A stretch of DNA of 22,677 nucleotides, from NCBI GenBank assembly GCA_009925805.1, contig RFQF01000010.1:1-22677 (forward strand), in the 5' to 3' direction. Shown in pieces: positions 1 through 8,493 of the stretch (position 1 is the first letter of the stretch; every line of letters starts with the position of its first letter). Under the pieces are notes generated by a model. That model saw nothing but the letters and a program-made list of their open reading frames with translations. It had not been told where the DNA came from and made no database searches. Origin of the DNA: Flavobacteriia bacterium. GTDB lineage: Bacteria; Bacteroidota; Bacteroidia; Flavobacteriales_D; Crocinitomicaceae. The translations under genes were made by a program, and so were the position numbers.

Positions 1-636
1 TTCTGCGGCTTGGAAATAACCTGCGCTCCAAGTGCCTTGATTCCACGGCCTGAAACCGAAGAATTGGTCGGGTGGATACTAAGTAATCACGGGTTAGATG
101 CTCTGAGTGTCCTTGATGTAGGGACCGGAACCGGGTGCATTGCGTTAGCACTGAAAAACGCCCGTCCAACTTGGAAGGTAAGCGCTTTGGATTGCTCGGA
201 GGAGGCATTGGGCTTGGCCCGTGTAAATGCCAAAAATCTTGGGCTGAATTGCGACTTTTTTTACTATGATTTATTCGGTGTGCAAGGTAATGCTCCCTTG
301 AATTCGATGTGCCATATCTTCGTATCGAATCCTCCCTATATTCCCGTTAACGAAAAACCGCATATGGATTCAAGCGTGAAAGATTTTGAACCTGAAATCG
401 CTTTGTTTGTTCCCGATGAAGATCCGCTCATTTTTTACCGTAAAATCTTGGAAAAATTTAGGAAATACGGAAATGAAAATGGATGGTTGTACCTGGAAAT
501 TCACGAAAACTACGCTGCTGATCTTTGCGGTTTACTGCAATATGAAGGCTTTACTAACATTGAATTAAGGAAAGATTTACAAGGAAAAGAGCGCATGATA
601 CGAGTTCAAAATGTATCTTTATGGAGTGAAACCTGA
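1..636 (+). CDS. prmC: Peptide chain release factor N5-glutamine methyltransferase, 5' partial
   Basis: SAM-dependent methyltransferase that modifies the glutamine of the GGQ motif in release factors RF1/RF2. The reading frame is open from base 1 and begins with residues FCGLEI, which corresponds to the conserved FYGL segment of PrmC just before IPRPETEELV. The TTG at base 10 is therefore an internal Leu codon and the N-terminal helical domain lies outside the window. Visible motifs are IPRPETEELV, the SAM loop LDVGTGTGCIALAL (bases about 112-153) and the catalytic NPPY (bases 328-339) that holds the substrate glutamine. The stop at 634-636 lies inside the start of ligA, suggesting co-transcription and translational coupling. 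NPPY together with the IPRPETEELV block makes PrmC much likelier than another N-methyltransferase. Confidence 0.95.
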   Translation, partial: FCGLEITCAPSALIPRPETEELVGWILSNHGLDALSVLDVGTGTGCIALALKNARPTWKVSALDCSEEALGLARVNAKNLGLNCDFFYYDLFGVQGNAPLNSMCHIFVSNPPYIPVNEKPHMDSSVKDFEPEIALFVPDEDPLIFYRKILEKFRKYGNENGWLYLEIHENYAADLCGLLQYEGFTNIELRKDLQGKERMIRVQNVSLWSET

Positions 637-2644
637 GGACGCCAAAGAACGCATTTCCTTGCTTACCAAGGAATTGAACCATCATAATCGCTTGTATTAT
701 GTGGAGGCCAATCCCCAAATTACTGACCAAGCCTTTGATGCCTTGCTCAAGGAATTAGAACAACTGGAAGCAGCTTTCCCACAATTTGCCTCCGACAACA
801 GTCCGTCAAAGCGTGTTGGAGGGGATATTACCAAACGATTCCAGACGGTAACTCATGAATATCCAATGCTCTCGTTATCCAATACCTATTCGGAAGAAGA
901 ACTGGTGGAATGGATCGAACGCATCGAAAAAACAGGGTTGGATGCTATTGAAATTGTGGCTGAATTGAAGTATGATGGCGTTGCTATTGGGCTGCGCTAC
1001 GAAGAAGGACAATTGGTTCGTGCAGTAACCCGCGGCGACGGTGAACAAGGAGAAGATATTACGATGAATGTGCGTACTATCAAAACGGTTCCTTTGGTGC
1101 TCTCGGGGGATTACCCGGAAAAGTTTGAAATTCGTGGCGAAGTATTTATGCCAATCGACGCATTTAATCGTTTAAATGAAGATCGTGAATCTTCTGGTGA
1201 TGAACGCTTTGCGAATCCTCGAAATACCGCGGCCGGCACCTTGAAATTACAAGATTCCTCCGTAGTGGCCACCCGTGGATTAGACACCTTTCTTTACGGT
1301 GTTTATGGTCATAACCTCCCTTTTGAATCCCATGCAGATGCGGTGCGTGCGGCGGGAACTTGGGGTTTTAAAACGCCTGATGAATCGCAACGCTACCTTC
1401 AGGTATGCACTTCCGTGAACGAAGTAATGGCGTTTATTCACTATTGGGAGGAACAGCGGCATTTTCTTCCATTCGAAATCGATGGTATTGTACTCAAAAT
1501 AAATGCTTATGACCATCAACGGAAGTTAGGATTCACGGCGAAATCGCCGCGTTGGGCAACAGCCTTTAAATTTAAAGCAAAACAAGTAGTTACGCCGTTG
1601 CTTTCGGTGGATTTTCAAGTAGGAAGAACAGGGGCCCTAACCCCCGTAGCCAACCTCCTGCCCGTTCAACTTGGAGGGACTACGGTGAAACGCGCTTCCC
1701 TGCACAATGCCGACCAAATGGAAAAATTGGATTTGCATGCGGGAGACCATGTTTTCGTGGAAAAAGGGGGGGAGATTATTCCAAAAATTGTCGGAGTTGA
1801 TTTATCGAAAAGAAATCAAGAGGCCACCCGGATATCCTTTTTAGCGAACTGTCCCGAATGTCATGCTACGCTGGTGCGTCGCGAGGGAGAAGCCCAGCAT
1901 TTTTGTCCTAACGATAAAGCTTGCCCGCCTCAGGTAATCGGAAGAATTCAACATTTCGTGAGCCGGAAGGCTATGAATATCGACGGACTCGGTGAAGAAA
2001 CCGTACAACAACTTTATGAAGCAGGCTTGGTGAAAAACGTGGCAGATTTATATGCTTTAACCCATGAAGGATTAATTTCCTTGGAACGCATGGCAGATAA
2101 ATCGGCGGAAAATTTGCTCACGGGACTACAAAAGAGCCGCGAAATGCCTTTTGACCGGGTGCTTTTTGCCTTAGGAATTCGCTTTGTAGGAGAAACGGTG
2201 GCTAAAAAACTGACCGAGGCTTTTGGTTCGTTGGATCAATTGCAACAGGCGAGCCTTGAAGCGCTGTTGGAGGTACATGAAATTGGCGAGCGCATTGCTC
2301 ACTCCGTACTCGAGTTTTTTAAGGACGAAGACCAACAAGCGATTGTGCATGCGTTAGTCCAAGCGGGCTTAAGGTTTGAAAGCGAAGCGAAAGTATTGGT
2401 TTCAAATGTATTAGAGGGAAAAGTTTTGGTGGTAAGTGGTGTTTTTGAGCAAGTTTCACGTGAGCAAATAAAAGAACTCATTACCTCGAACGGTGGGAAA
2501 AATGCGAGTTCCGTGTCTTCAAAAACGGATTATTTGATTGCAGGGGAAGGAATGGGACCTTCGAAATTAAAAAAAGCTACGGATCTCGGTGTTCAACTAA
2601 TGAATGAAAACGATTTTTTAACGTTAATCGGCTATGGTAAATAA
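611..2644 (+). CDS. ligA: NAD+-dependent DNA ligase LigA
   Basis: Seals nicks in duplex DNA using NAD+ during replication and repair. Full length at 677 aa. Domain order: Ia NMN-binding region (residues about 1-65); adenylation domain with the nucleophile in KYDG (Lys120) and RGDGEQGEDIT (141-151); OB fold; Cys4 zinc finger (Cys414, Cys417, Cys432, Cys438); helix-hairpin-helix region (about 450-590); C-terminal BRCT (about 600-677). The family Tyr of the domain Ia Y-D pair is Phe42 here (AFD), a substitution I believe is tolerated in this phylum. The ATG at 611 overlaps prmC by 26 bases; a GTG at 626 (VKPEDAKERI) matches the usual LigA N terminus better and would cut the overlap to 11. The 3' end overlaps the next gene by 11 bases. 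Confidence 0.97.
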   Translation: MYLYGVKPEDAKERISLLTKELNHHNRLYYVEANPQITDQAFDALLKELEQLEAAFPQFASDNSPSKRVGGDITKRFQTVTHEYPMLSLSNTYSEEELVEWIERIEKTGLDAIEIVAELKYDGVAIGLRYEEGQLVRAVTRGDGEQGEDITMNVRTIKTVPLVLSGDYPEKFEIRGEVFMPIDAFNRLNEDRESSGDERFANPRNTAAGTLKLQDSSVVATRGLDTFLYGVYGHNLPFESHADAVRAAGTWGFKTPDESQRYLQVCTSVNEVMAFIHYWEEQRHFLPFEIDGIVLKINAYDHQRKLGFTAKSPRWATAFKFKAKQVVTPLLSVDFQVGRTGALTPVANLLPVQLGGTTVKRASLHNADQMEKLDLHAGDHVFVEKGGEIIPKIVGVDLSKRNQEATRISFLANCPECHATLVRREGEAQHFCPNDKACPPQVIGRIQHFVSRKAMNIDGLGEETVQQLYEAGLVKNVADLYALTHEGLISLERMADKSAENLLTGLQKSREMPFDRVLFALGIRFVGETVAKKLTEAFGSLDQLQQASLEALLEVHEIGERIAHSVLEFFKDEDQQAIVHALVQAGLRFESEAKVLVSNVLEGKVLVVSGVFEQVSREQIKELITSNGGKNASSVSSKTDYLIAGEGMGPSKLKKATDLGVQLMNENDFLTLIGYGK

Positions 2645-3107
2645 AAACCTCTGGGAAAGCACCAAATCCTTGTTATTGGTGCTGAATTACACGAACGAAT
2701 CTTCATTGAAGGAATACCGAAAGTCCCTGGATCAGGTGCTCGACAAAAGCCACGTGAAAAAATTAACCGTTGTAGTAATTCTTCCTAAAGAGGTTAATAA
2801 AGACGCCTTACCTCCTCATTTTTTAATTTACTACCATAGTCCAAATGACTTTTCCATGTGGGGAAAATTGAAAGATGTATTATTGCTTCAGGAATTGGAA
2901 AAAAAATTCGATATGCTTTTATGGATTGGCTCTAAGGAGCACAAGATTCTCGATACGATTAGGCAAACAGCGTGTTCCAAGAAAATAGGGGTAAATTGTT
3001 CGGATAATTCCTTTTTCGATGTAACGATTTCCTCTCAAAACGAACAGCCCAATGAGTTATTGAATTATGTAATAACGACCATTAATAAAATTGAACGCTA
3101 TGAATAA
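2634..3107 (+). CDS. Hypothetical protein, DUF6913-like
   Basis: A 157-aa soluble protein with no signal peptide, no membrane segment and no catalytic motif I recognise. Sequence features: a basic, helical N-terminal third (SLKEYRKSLDQVLDKSHVKK), alternating beta/alpha character (LTVVVILP, FLIYYHS, FDMLLWIG), and a late KKIGVN segment. From memory, Flavobacteriia carry a conserved short protein of this shape, DUF6913, beside dapA, with an FDMLI...(K)VG core; the position between ligA and dapA supports the match, but I cannot run the profile. The ATG at 2634 overlaps ligA by 11 bases and the stop overlaps dapA by 8, so it is almost certainly translated as part of this operon. Function unknown; the tight linkage is the only clue. 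Confidence 0.85.
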   Translation: MVNKNLWESTKSLLLVLNYTNESSLKEYRKSLDQVLDKSHVKKLTVVVILPKEVNKDALPPHFLIYYHSPNDFSMWGKLKDVLLLQELEKKFDMLLWIGSKEHKILDTIRQTACSKKIGVNCSDNSFFDVTISSQNEQPNELLNYVITTINKIERYE

Positions 3108-3978
3108 TGAATTTTTAGGAAGCGGGGTAGCCTTGGTTACGCCTTTTGATGCTTCAATGCAAGTGGATTTCGACGCTTTGAAACGGCTGGTTGAATTTCA
3201 AGTCGATAACGGAACCGATTTCTTGGTCGTTCAAGGAACCACGGGCGAATCTCCAACGTTATCAATGACCGAAAAACAAGCGGTTTTGGCCACGGTATTA
3301 GAGGTTAATGACGGCAGATTAAGCGTGGTTTATGGTTTAGGAGGCAATAATACCGCTAATATCGCAGAATTGTTGGAGGCCGGATTGGACGAGGTCGATG
3401 GTATTTTGTCGGTTACACCCTATTACAATAAACCCACCCAACAAGGATTGCTGGCCCATTACAGAATCCTTGCGGATTCCACGGATTTACCGATTATTTT
3501 GTACAACGTTCCCGGTAGGACAGGCACCAATCTAAGTGCTGAAACCACCTTGGAATTGTCGGAAATCAACAACATTGTCGCGGTAAAAGAAGCGTCAGGG
3601 AACATGGAGCAAATCATGCAAATTATAAAACACCGTCCTGAAGGTTTCGGGGTGCTTTCCGGCGATGACAACCTGACCCTGCCACTCATTGCTGCGGGAG
3701 CGGACGGGGTGATATCCGTGGTGGCCAATGCATTTCCCGCTTTGTTTTCGTCCATGGTGCACAACGCATTGGAAGGGAAATTTGAGCTTGCGCGAAAGGC
3801 TCATTATGCCCTGTTCGAAATTACTAAAATGTTATTTGAGCAAGGAAATCCGGGAGGAGTAAAGTCAGCTTTGGCACACCTTGAAATTATGGAGGATTTC
3901 ATGCGTCTGCCCCTTTATCCCATCAGCGAAGAGCTAAAACAACGCATTGAAAAGGAAGTCGATCGTATTTTGGGGTGA
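3100..3978 (+). CDS. dapA: 4-hydroxy-tetrahydrodipicolinate synthase DapA
   Basis: Condenses pyruvate with aspartate-semialdehyde, the first committed step to diaminopimelate and lysine. 292 aa, the usual length, a single TIM barrel. Visible active-site residues: TTGES with Thr47/Thr48, Tyr108 (TPYYNKP), Tyr135 and Arg140 (YNVPGRTG) and the Schiff-base Lys163 in VAVKEASGN; LSGDD follows. The frame can be extended to a TTG at 3091, but the ATG at 3100 gives a normal N terminus (MNNEFLGSGVALVTPF) and overlaps the upstream stop by 8 bases, typical of coupling. The downstream dipeptidase starts inside its 3' end. Lysine/peptidoglycan role is well established for the family. Confidence 0.97.
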   Translation: MNNEFLGSGVALVTPFDASMQVDFDALKRLVEFQVDNGTDFLVVQGTTGESPTLSMTEKQAVLATVLEVNDGRLSVVYGLGGNNTANIAELLEAGLDEVDGILSVTPYYNKPTQQGLLAHYRILADSTDLPIILYNVPGRTGTNLSAETTLELSEINNIVAVKEASGNMEQIMQIIKHRPEGFGVLSGDDNLTLPLIAAGADGVISVVANAFPALFSSMVHNALEGKFELARKAHYALFEITKMLFEQGNPGGVKSALAHLEIMEDFMRLPLYPISEELKQRIEKEVDRILG

Positions 3979-4732
3979 ATCCCTCGGTGTTTTGGTTTTT
4001 TTAATGGGGGTTGGTTCGTGTAATGCACCGAAAAAACCATCCAATAAACCTAAAATGCATTCTGTAATCATTCCTCAAGATTCCGCTGGTCAAAAGAGCA
4101 TGGTGCCTGCTAAAGACTCCTTGATGTTCGATTTGGTGCTGGTGGAAGACGTTGTTCCGGGTATACGTTCGGACTTGAAATATGCGTCAGCGGACAACTT
4201 TATGGGAATGAAACTCTACCAATATTGGAATAAACCCATGCTTCAACGCTTTGTAGCTTTAAAATTATTACGTGCCCAGAATAGGCTCAAGACCTTGGAT
4301 TCCAGTTTGAATTTGTTCGTGTACGATGCTGCTCGGCCTGTTGCAGTGCAACGAAGGATGTGGCTCGCTTTGGACAGTATTCCGCCTAAAGAACGCGGGA
4401 AATTCGTATCCTCACCCTATAATAAGAGTTTACATAATTTCGGCTGCGCTGTGGATATTACGCTTTGTGATTCGCACGGAATTCCGGTGGACATGGGCGC
4501 GAAATTCGACGATATACGAACGATTGCCTACCCATCGATGGAGGCTTATTTTCTTGAAATTGGTTTGCTTACGGTAAAACAAGTTGAAAACCGCCGCTTG
4601 TTGAGAAAAGTAATGCATGCCGCGGGTTTCACTGGAATTCCCACCGAATGGTGGCATTTCAACGGGTGCACCAAAGAATATGCCCTAAAACATGTTATGT
4701 TAATCAACGAAGAGGCTCCTTTCAGTAAGTAA
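3947..4732 (+). CDS. D-alanyl-D-alanine dipeptidase, VanX/DdpX (M15D) family lipoprotein
   Basis: Zinc dipeptidase family that cleaves D-Ala-D-Ala. From a TTG start the product is 261 aa: basic N terminus, hydrophobic stretch and lipobox VGSC with lipidated Cys25, then a linker and the M15 domain. Catalytic features: Arg130 (DAARP), SLHNFGCAVD with zinc ligands His163 and Asp170 (SxHxxGxAxD), and EWWH with Glu234 and His237. The only in-frame ATG upstream of the catalytic domain near the signal is at 4004, which would lose the basic N-region, so the TTG at 3947 is preferred despite a 32-base overlap with dapA. No VanH/VanA neighbours, so peptidoglycan recycling or scavenging of D-Ala-D-Ala in the periplasm is likelier than glycopeptide resistance (inference). 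Converges on the lipoprotein gene with an 11-base overlap. Confidence 0.9.
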   Translation: MKRKSIVFWGESLGVLVFLMGVGSCNAPKKPSNKPKMHSVIIPQDSAGQKSMVPAKDSLMFDLVLVEDVVPGIRSDLKYASADNFMGMKLYQYWNKPMLQRFVALKLLRAQNRLKTLDSSLNLFVYDAARPVAVQRRMWLALDSIPPKERGKFVSSPYNKSLHNFGCAVDITLCDSHGIPVDMGAKFDDIRTIAYPSMEAYFLEIGLLTVKQVENRRLLRKVMHAAGFTGIPTEWWHFNGCTKEYALKHVMLINEEAPFSK

Positions 4733-5345
4733 GGTACAGCGTGGTGGTATCGAATGGAAGGGTGATTTCGCTCAGTATTCCGGTATTGCTGGTATTGTAC
4801 ACCGCATATTCAATGGAATAAGGAAAATTTCCATCATTGATACAGTAAATCGAAGTGTCAACGGCGCCGTAGAAATGTTGCATTCCCCCAATACAACAAG
4901 CATCGCAACCGCTTTTTCCCAATTGACGTATGAACTGCATTTGGTCACTTACATTTGGATTCGTGTTTACGATTCGTAGCCTTATCCACGATTTTGCCGT
5001 GGTATGCACATCGGCAAGGTTGGGTTGATTTAGTTGAAGCTGACTGTAATTGATGGTAATGCTTTGGTCGAAATATTGGGGTTTAAACACCTTAAGGATG
5101 TACTTTTCGGTGCGTGTTCTAGGAAATGTAAAGTGGTATTTCCCGTCGTTTCCTGTGAGAAACGTTCCTTCCAAACTGGACTGATTCGTACCGGAATAAA
5201 TGCGGTGCAATTGCACCGTGGCTCCTGCTAAGGCAGTCCCAAAACTGTCGTCCGTAATTTGTCCCTCCAGGGTAAAGGAACCCGCCCCTTTTTTACACGA
5301 GGTAAGAAGTATCAGTAAAACGAGGAAATAAAAGGAGTTTTTCAT
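4722..5345 (-). CDS. Small lipoprotein with carboxypeptidase-regulatory-like fold
   Basis: 207 aa. N-terminal lipoprotein signal with lipobox LTSC (Cys17), followed by KKGAGS. Residues about 23-100 read like a CarboxypepD_reg-like beta sandwich (LEGQITDD, ALAGATVQL, NDGKYHFTFP, YILKVFKPQYF), a fold common in Bacteroidota surface proteins. The second half is unassigned; it has a cysteine cluster, Cys147, Cys150, Cys151 and Cys168 in SGCDACCIGG and YCIND, that could be disulfide-bonded or bind metal. The start codon overlaps the FkbM-type gene stop (ATGA), so the two form an operon. No enzyme motif is visible. Function unknown; an outer-membrane-attached binding or structural role is a guess. 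Confidence 0.85.
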   Translation of the reverse strand: MKNSFYFLVLLILLTSCKKGAGSFTLEGQITDDSFGTALAGATVQLHRIYSGTNQSSLEGTFLTGNDGKYHFTFPRTRTEKYILKVFKPQYFDQSITINYSQLQLNQPNLADVHTTAKSWIRLRIVNTNPNVSDQMQFIRQLGKSGCDACCIGGMQHFYGAVDTSIYCINDGNFPYSIEYAVYNTSNTGILSEITLPFDTTTLYLTY

Positions 5346-6109
5346 GGATTAAATTTAGCAATTATCGAGGCTACTTTTTCTTGAGGGATAAAAATAAAGT
5401 CTGAAGTTTCCCGCTGGAAACCTTGTTCTTCCATCAATCTACCTCCGTAAAGTCCGAACTGAACATACTCCAAGCGCTTAAAAAAAGCACAGAATTCCTC
5501 AATGAATCGCTCGGAAATTTCGATTTGTATCACGGGACGCAATCGATTGAGTTCGATTTCGAGGGTGGAAAACACGGTCCATTCGTAGCCTTCGATGTCG
5601 CATTTAAGATAATCCAAGCGCGATATAGTTCTTAAAAACGAGCGTGCTTCCAGTACCTCAACCCGAACCACCGATGGGTGAGATTTTGCCTCATCCTCTG
5701 AGATGATATGGGGCAAACCGGTGCGTAATACGCCACGCTGAACCGGCATAACCATCGGTAAAACCCCCGTTTTTGCTCCCAACGCCGCATGAACGACCTC
5801 CACCTGAGGGTATTTTTTAAGCAAAGCCCTTAACCGTTGATGAAAATCGGGAATCGGTTCCACTGCATACAGCTTACCTTTTCGGTTTTTTCGGGCAAAA
5901 AGCTTTGAAAAATAACCCAGGTTCGCCCCGATGTCCAATACAACATCCGTTTCTTGGATCAATTTTTTTACCGCATAATGAAATTTGAACCGAGTATCCT
6001 GCTTTAACAAACCTAAGTCAAACAATACGAAAAATCCATATTGCATACTGGCCAAATACCATCGGGTAGGGAGGATGCGGTAGAGTACCTTTTTTATACG
6101 GTAAATCAT
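5342..6109 (-). CDS. FkbM family SAM-dependent methyltransferase
   Basis: 255 aa from the ATG at 6109. The frame is open further upstream, but that extension has no family similarity and would run into the divergent S9 peptidase gene. SAM-binding motif VVLDIGANLGYFS (residues about 57-69), acidic second-strand motif YAVEPIPDF, and the FkbM-type segments YLKCDIEGYEW and IQIEISER near the C terminus. FkbM-type enzymes usually O-methylate sugars or small molecules; substrate cannot be read here. A TAATTTCG element (6115-6122) lies 5 nt before the ATG. It overlaps the lipoprotein gene by 4 bases. Two-gene operon; no glycan-synthesis genes nearby. Confidence 0.9.
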   Translation of the reverse strand: MIYRIKKVLYRILPTRWYLASMQYGFFVLFDLGLLKQDTRFKFHYAVKKLIQETDVVLDIGANLGYFSKLFARKNRKGKLYAVEPIPDFHQRLRALLKKYPQVEVVHAALGAKTGVLPMVMPVQRGVLRTGLPHIISEDEAKSHPSVVRVEVLEARSFLRTISRLDYLKCDIEGYEWTVFSTLEIELNRLRPVIQIEISERFIEEFCAFFKRLEYVQFGLYGGRLMEEQGFQRETSDFIFIPQEKVASIIAKFNP

Positions 6110-6114
6110 TCCAA

Positions 6115-6122
6115 CGAAATTA
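6115..6122 (-). promoter_or_regulatory. Candidate -7 box for the FkbM-type gene
   Basis: On the minus strand this reads TAATTTCG, one mismatch from the Bacteroidota -7 consensus TAnnTTTG. It ends 5 nt before the ATG at 6109. A TTG occurs 23 nt upstream, a little far for the -33 element. Transcription would begin at or within a few bases of the start codon. The same geometry recurs at other genes in this window, which raises confidence somewhat. Confidence 0.4.
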
Positions 6123-6156
6123 CGGCATTTGTGGCTATTTTTACACAAAACTATCC

Positions 6157-8493
6157 ATGAAACATTACCTCGTCGGTTGCCTCGTTCTGGTGGTACGAAT
6201 GGCATTTAGTCAATCGCAATTGGACTTGAAAACCCTCATGAAGGGACAGGATTTTATTGGACATTGGCCCGAGGAAGCTGTTTGGAACATCGACGGATCA
6301 AAGTGCATGTTTCGCTGGAACAAGGACGGAAAAGACGAGGCAGAACCCTTTGAATACACGGTTAATTCTGGAACCTTACAACAAATCAGTGAACCCAATG
6401 CCCGCGACTTCATTCCCTACGATCGCACCCAGTCTGTTTACCCGAATCAACTAACCCTCGTGCAACAGTCGTTGGTGCTAACTGATCGAAAATCCTTGAA
6501 TTCGTCGATTTTATTTCAAAGTAACCGCTTCCTGTCGGACTTAACCCGTTGGTCGGCCACCGAAGCCACCGTGCGCATCGATGGGGATTTTTATCGCATG
6601 AAATTCAACAGCCAAGGATGCCTGAGCCTGATACAAGCTACTGCGTACGCTGAGCCAAAAAAAAGTATACAAAAGGATTCCACCTTGTTAGAGAAACAGC
6701 AAATAGAATTATTTCAGTTCATTCGCGATCAATCAAGCGCGCAGGAGAAAGAAGAAAAATCGCGCTTTGAAACAGTAAAAGAAACGCATTTACCGGTTGA
6801 TTTTAAAGATATTACCGGGCGTTATTTTAACCATCTATTTGATGTAGTGTTGTTACGGGAAGATGCTCCAAGCAACGAAAAAGCGACGGAATTCATGCAG
6901 TACATTACCGCCGATGGTTTTACGAATACCCAAAAGGCCCGTAGCAAAGTGGGTGCCGAAGAAAACAACCAGAAAATGTACCTCCACGACCTAAAAAAAG
7001 ACACCCTATTTGCCTTAGATTTCTCGAAACTCTCCAGAATTCGTAAGAAACCCCCGTACATGGATACCGTTGGCGGAACCCTTTTTCCAAACGATCGAAA
7101 CTTGTTCCTGCACGATCCCGTGTTCGCAAAGCATAAACCTTTGGCCCTGCTGGATGTTCGTGCGGCGGATAACAAAGACCGTTGGATTGTCTTGGTGGAT
7201 TTATCCAACGGTAAAATCACCGAAATTGAACATCAACAGGATAGTGCATGGATTGGTGGCCCGGGTATTTCAGAATGGAATGGGATGAATGTTCCGCTCG
7301 GATTCCTGGACAAGGACGAAGTAGTGTACTTTCAATCGGAAGAATCCGGATATGCACAACTGTACGAATTAAATTTGGCGCAACACCGAAAATACCTCGC
7401 GTATCCTGGCGGTGAGGGGTTTGAAATTCAATCCGTAGAACTTAGCTCGGATGGTGCCAAATATTTCGTTATTCACAATGCGAAGGATCCACGAACTCGA
7501 AAATTTGCTTGTATTGATCGCATTCACCGTAAAATGGTGGATTTAATCGGTAATGTTGATGGAGGAATGAGGGAAGTGGCCATTGCGCCTAATGAGCAAA
7601 CGTGGGTGTATGTGTATTCCCAGGCAAATCATCCCTGGGAATTATATATTTCCACTTTAGGAGGAAAACCTAAGCCGATCACGGCGTCCACTACGCCACA
7701 ATTTAACGCTTATCCTTGGCGCATACCCGCGTATGTGCAGTATACGGCGAGCGATGGGCAAAAGGTGTATGCAAGGTTGTACGAACCCACAGCAGCCCGA
7801 AAAAGCGGAGCAGCAGTATTGTTTGTGCATGGAGCAGGTTACTTGCAAAATGCGCATGGTTGGTGGAGTCAATATTATCGAGAATACCTGTTTCATAATT
7901 ACTTGGTCGATTGCGGGTATACCGTGCTCGATGTAGATTATAGGGCCAGTGCAGGTTACGGACGAAATTACCGCACCGCGATTTATCGACACATGGGAGG
8001 CAGGGATGTGCAAGATTTTTTAGATTCAAAAAAATACCTTGCCACCTTATCCCTTGATACGAATAGGGTGGGGATTTACGGCGGATCCTACGGGGGCTTT
8101 GTAACACTGATGAGTTTGTTTCAACATCCGGAGGCCTTTGCTTGTGGAGCCGCTCTTCGCTCCGTAACAGATTGGGCGCATTACAATCACGAGTATACCA
8201 GCAATATCTTGAATTACCCCGATACCGATCCGCAAGCTTATCGCAAAAGTTCCCCAATTTATTTTGCCGAAGGACTTACCAAGCCCTTGCTGATGCTCCA
8301 TGGTATGGTGGACGACAATGTGCAATTTCAGGACATTGTCCGCTTGCAGCAACGCTTGATAGAATTAGGTAAAACTACTTGGGAATTAGCTGCTTACCCT
8401 GTGGAAGCACACGGGTTTACTGAAGCATATTCGTGGTACGATGAGTATAGAAGAATTTTTGAGCTTTTTGAGCGGCATTTAAAACGTAAGTAA
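6157..8493 (+). CDS. Secreted S9 family prolyl-oligopeptidase-like serine peptidase
   Basis: 778 aa; signal peptide in the first 19 or so residues (MKHYLVGCLVLVVRMAFSQ). The middle (about 60-530) looks like a DPP-IV-type beta-propeller; the C-terminal alpha/beta-hydrolase domain carries Ser644 in GGSYGGF, Asp719 in HGMVDDNV and His752 in EAHGF, spaced as in DPP-IV. Oxyanion-side motif LFVHGAGY and YRASAGYGR are also present. The family removes dipeptides or cleaves short peptides; I could not see the Glu-Glu motif of true DPP-IV, so exact specificity is open. First gene of a three-gene operon; the stop overlaps the next start by one base (TAATG). Divergent from the FkbM-type gene across 47 bases. 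Confidence 0.93.
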   Translation: MKHYLVGCLVLVVRMAFSQSQLDLKTLMKGQDFIGHWPEEAVWNIDGSKCMFRWNKDGKDEAEPFEYTVNSGTLQQISEPNARDFIPYDRTQSVYPNQLTLVQQSLVLTDRKSLNSSILFQSNRFLSDLTRWSATEATVRIDGDFYRMKFNSQGCLSLIQATAYAEPKKSIQKDSTLLEKQQIELFQFIRDQSSAQEKEEKSRFETVKETHLPVDFKDITGRYFNHLFDVVLLREDAPSNEKATEFMQYITADGFTNTQKARSKVGAEENNQKMYLHDLKKDTLFALDFSKLSRIRKKPPYMDTVGGTLFPNDRNLFLHDPVFAKHKPLALLDVRAADNKDRWIVLVDLSNGKITEIEHQQDSAWIGGPGISEWNGMNVPLGFLDKDEVVYFQSEESGYAQLYELNLAQHRKYLAYPGGEGFEIQSVELSSDGAKYFVIHNAKDPRTRKFACIDRIHRKMVDLIGNVDGGMREVAIAPNEQTWVYVYSQANHPWELYISTLGGKPKPITASTTPQFNAYPWRIPAYVQYTASDGQKVYARLYEPTAARKSGAAVLFVHGAGYLQNAHGWWSQYYREYLFHNYLVDCGYTVLDVDYRASAGYGRNYRTAIYRHMGGRDVQDFLDSKKYLATLSLDTNRVGIYGGSYGGFVTLMSLFQHPEAFACGAALRSVTDWAHYNHEYTSNILNYPDTDPQAYRKSSPIYFAEGLTKPLLMLHGMVDDNVQFQDIVRLQQRLIELGKTTWELAAYPVEAHGFTEAYSWYDEYRRIFELFERHLKRK

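Noticed and set aside
10..636. TTG at base 10 as the start of prmC
   Set aside because: The frame is open to base 1 and its first residues match the internal FYGL block of PrmC, so the gene continues beyond the window.
725..745. Phe in place of Tyr in the NAD+-binding AFD motif of LigA as a sign of inactivity
   Set aside because: All other catalytic elements are intact and I recall the same substitution in Bacteroidota ligases.
3947..4732. Glycopeptide-resistance gene vanX
   Set aside because: No vanH, vanA or vanRS-like neighbours, and the product is a lipoprotein; a housekeeping VanX-like dipeptidase is a better reading.
7703..8257. Minus-strand 184-codon open frame opposite the S9 peptidase
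   Set aside because: Antisense to the conserved catalytic domain of the peptidase; no protein-like pattern.
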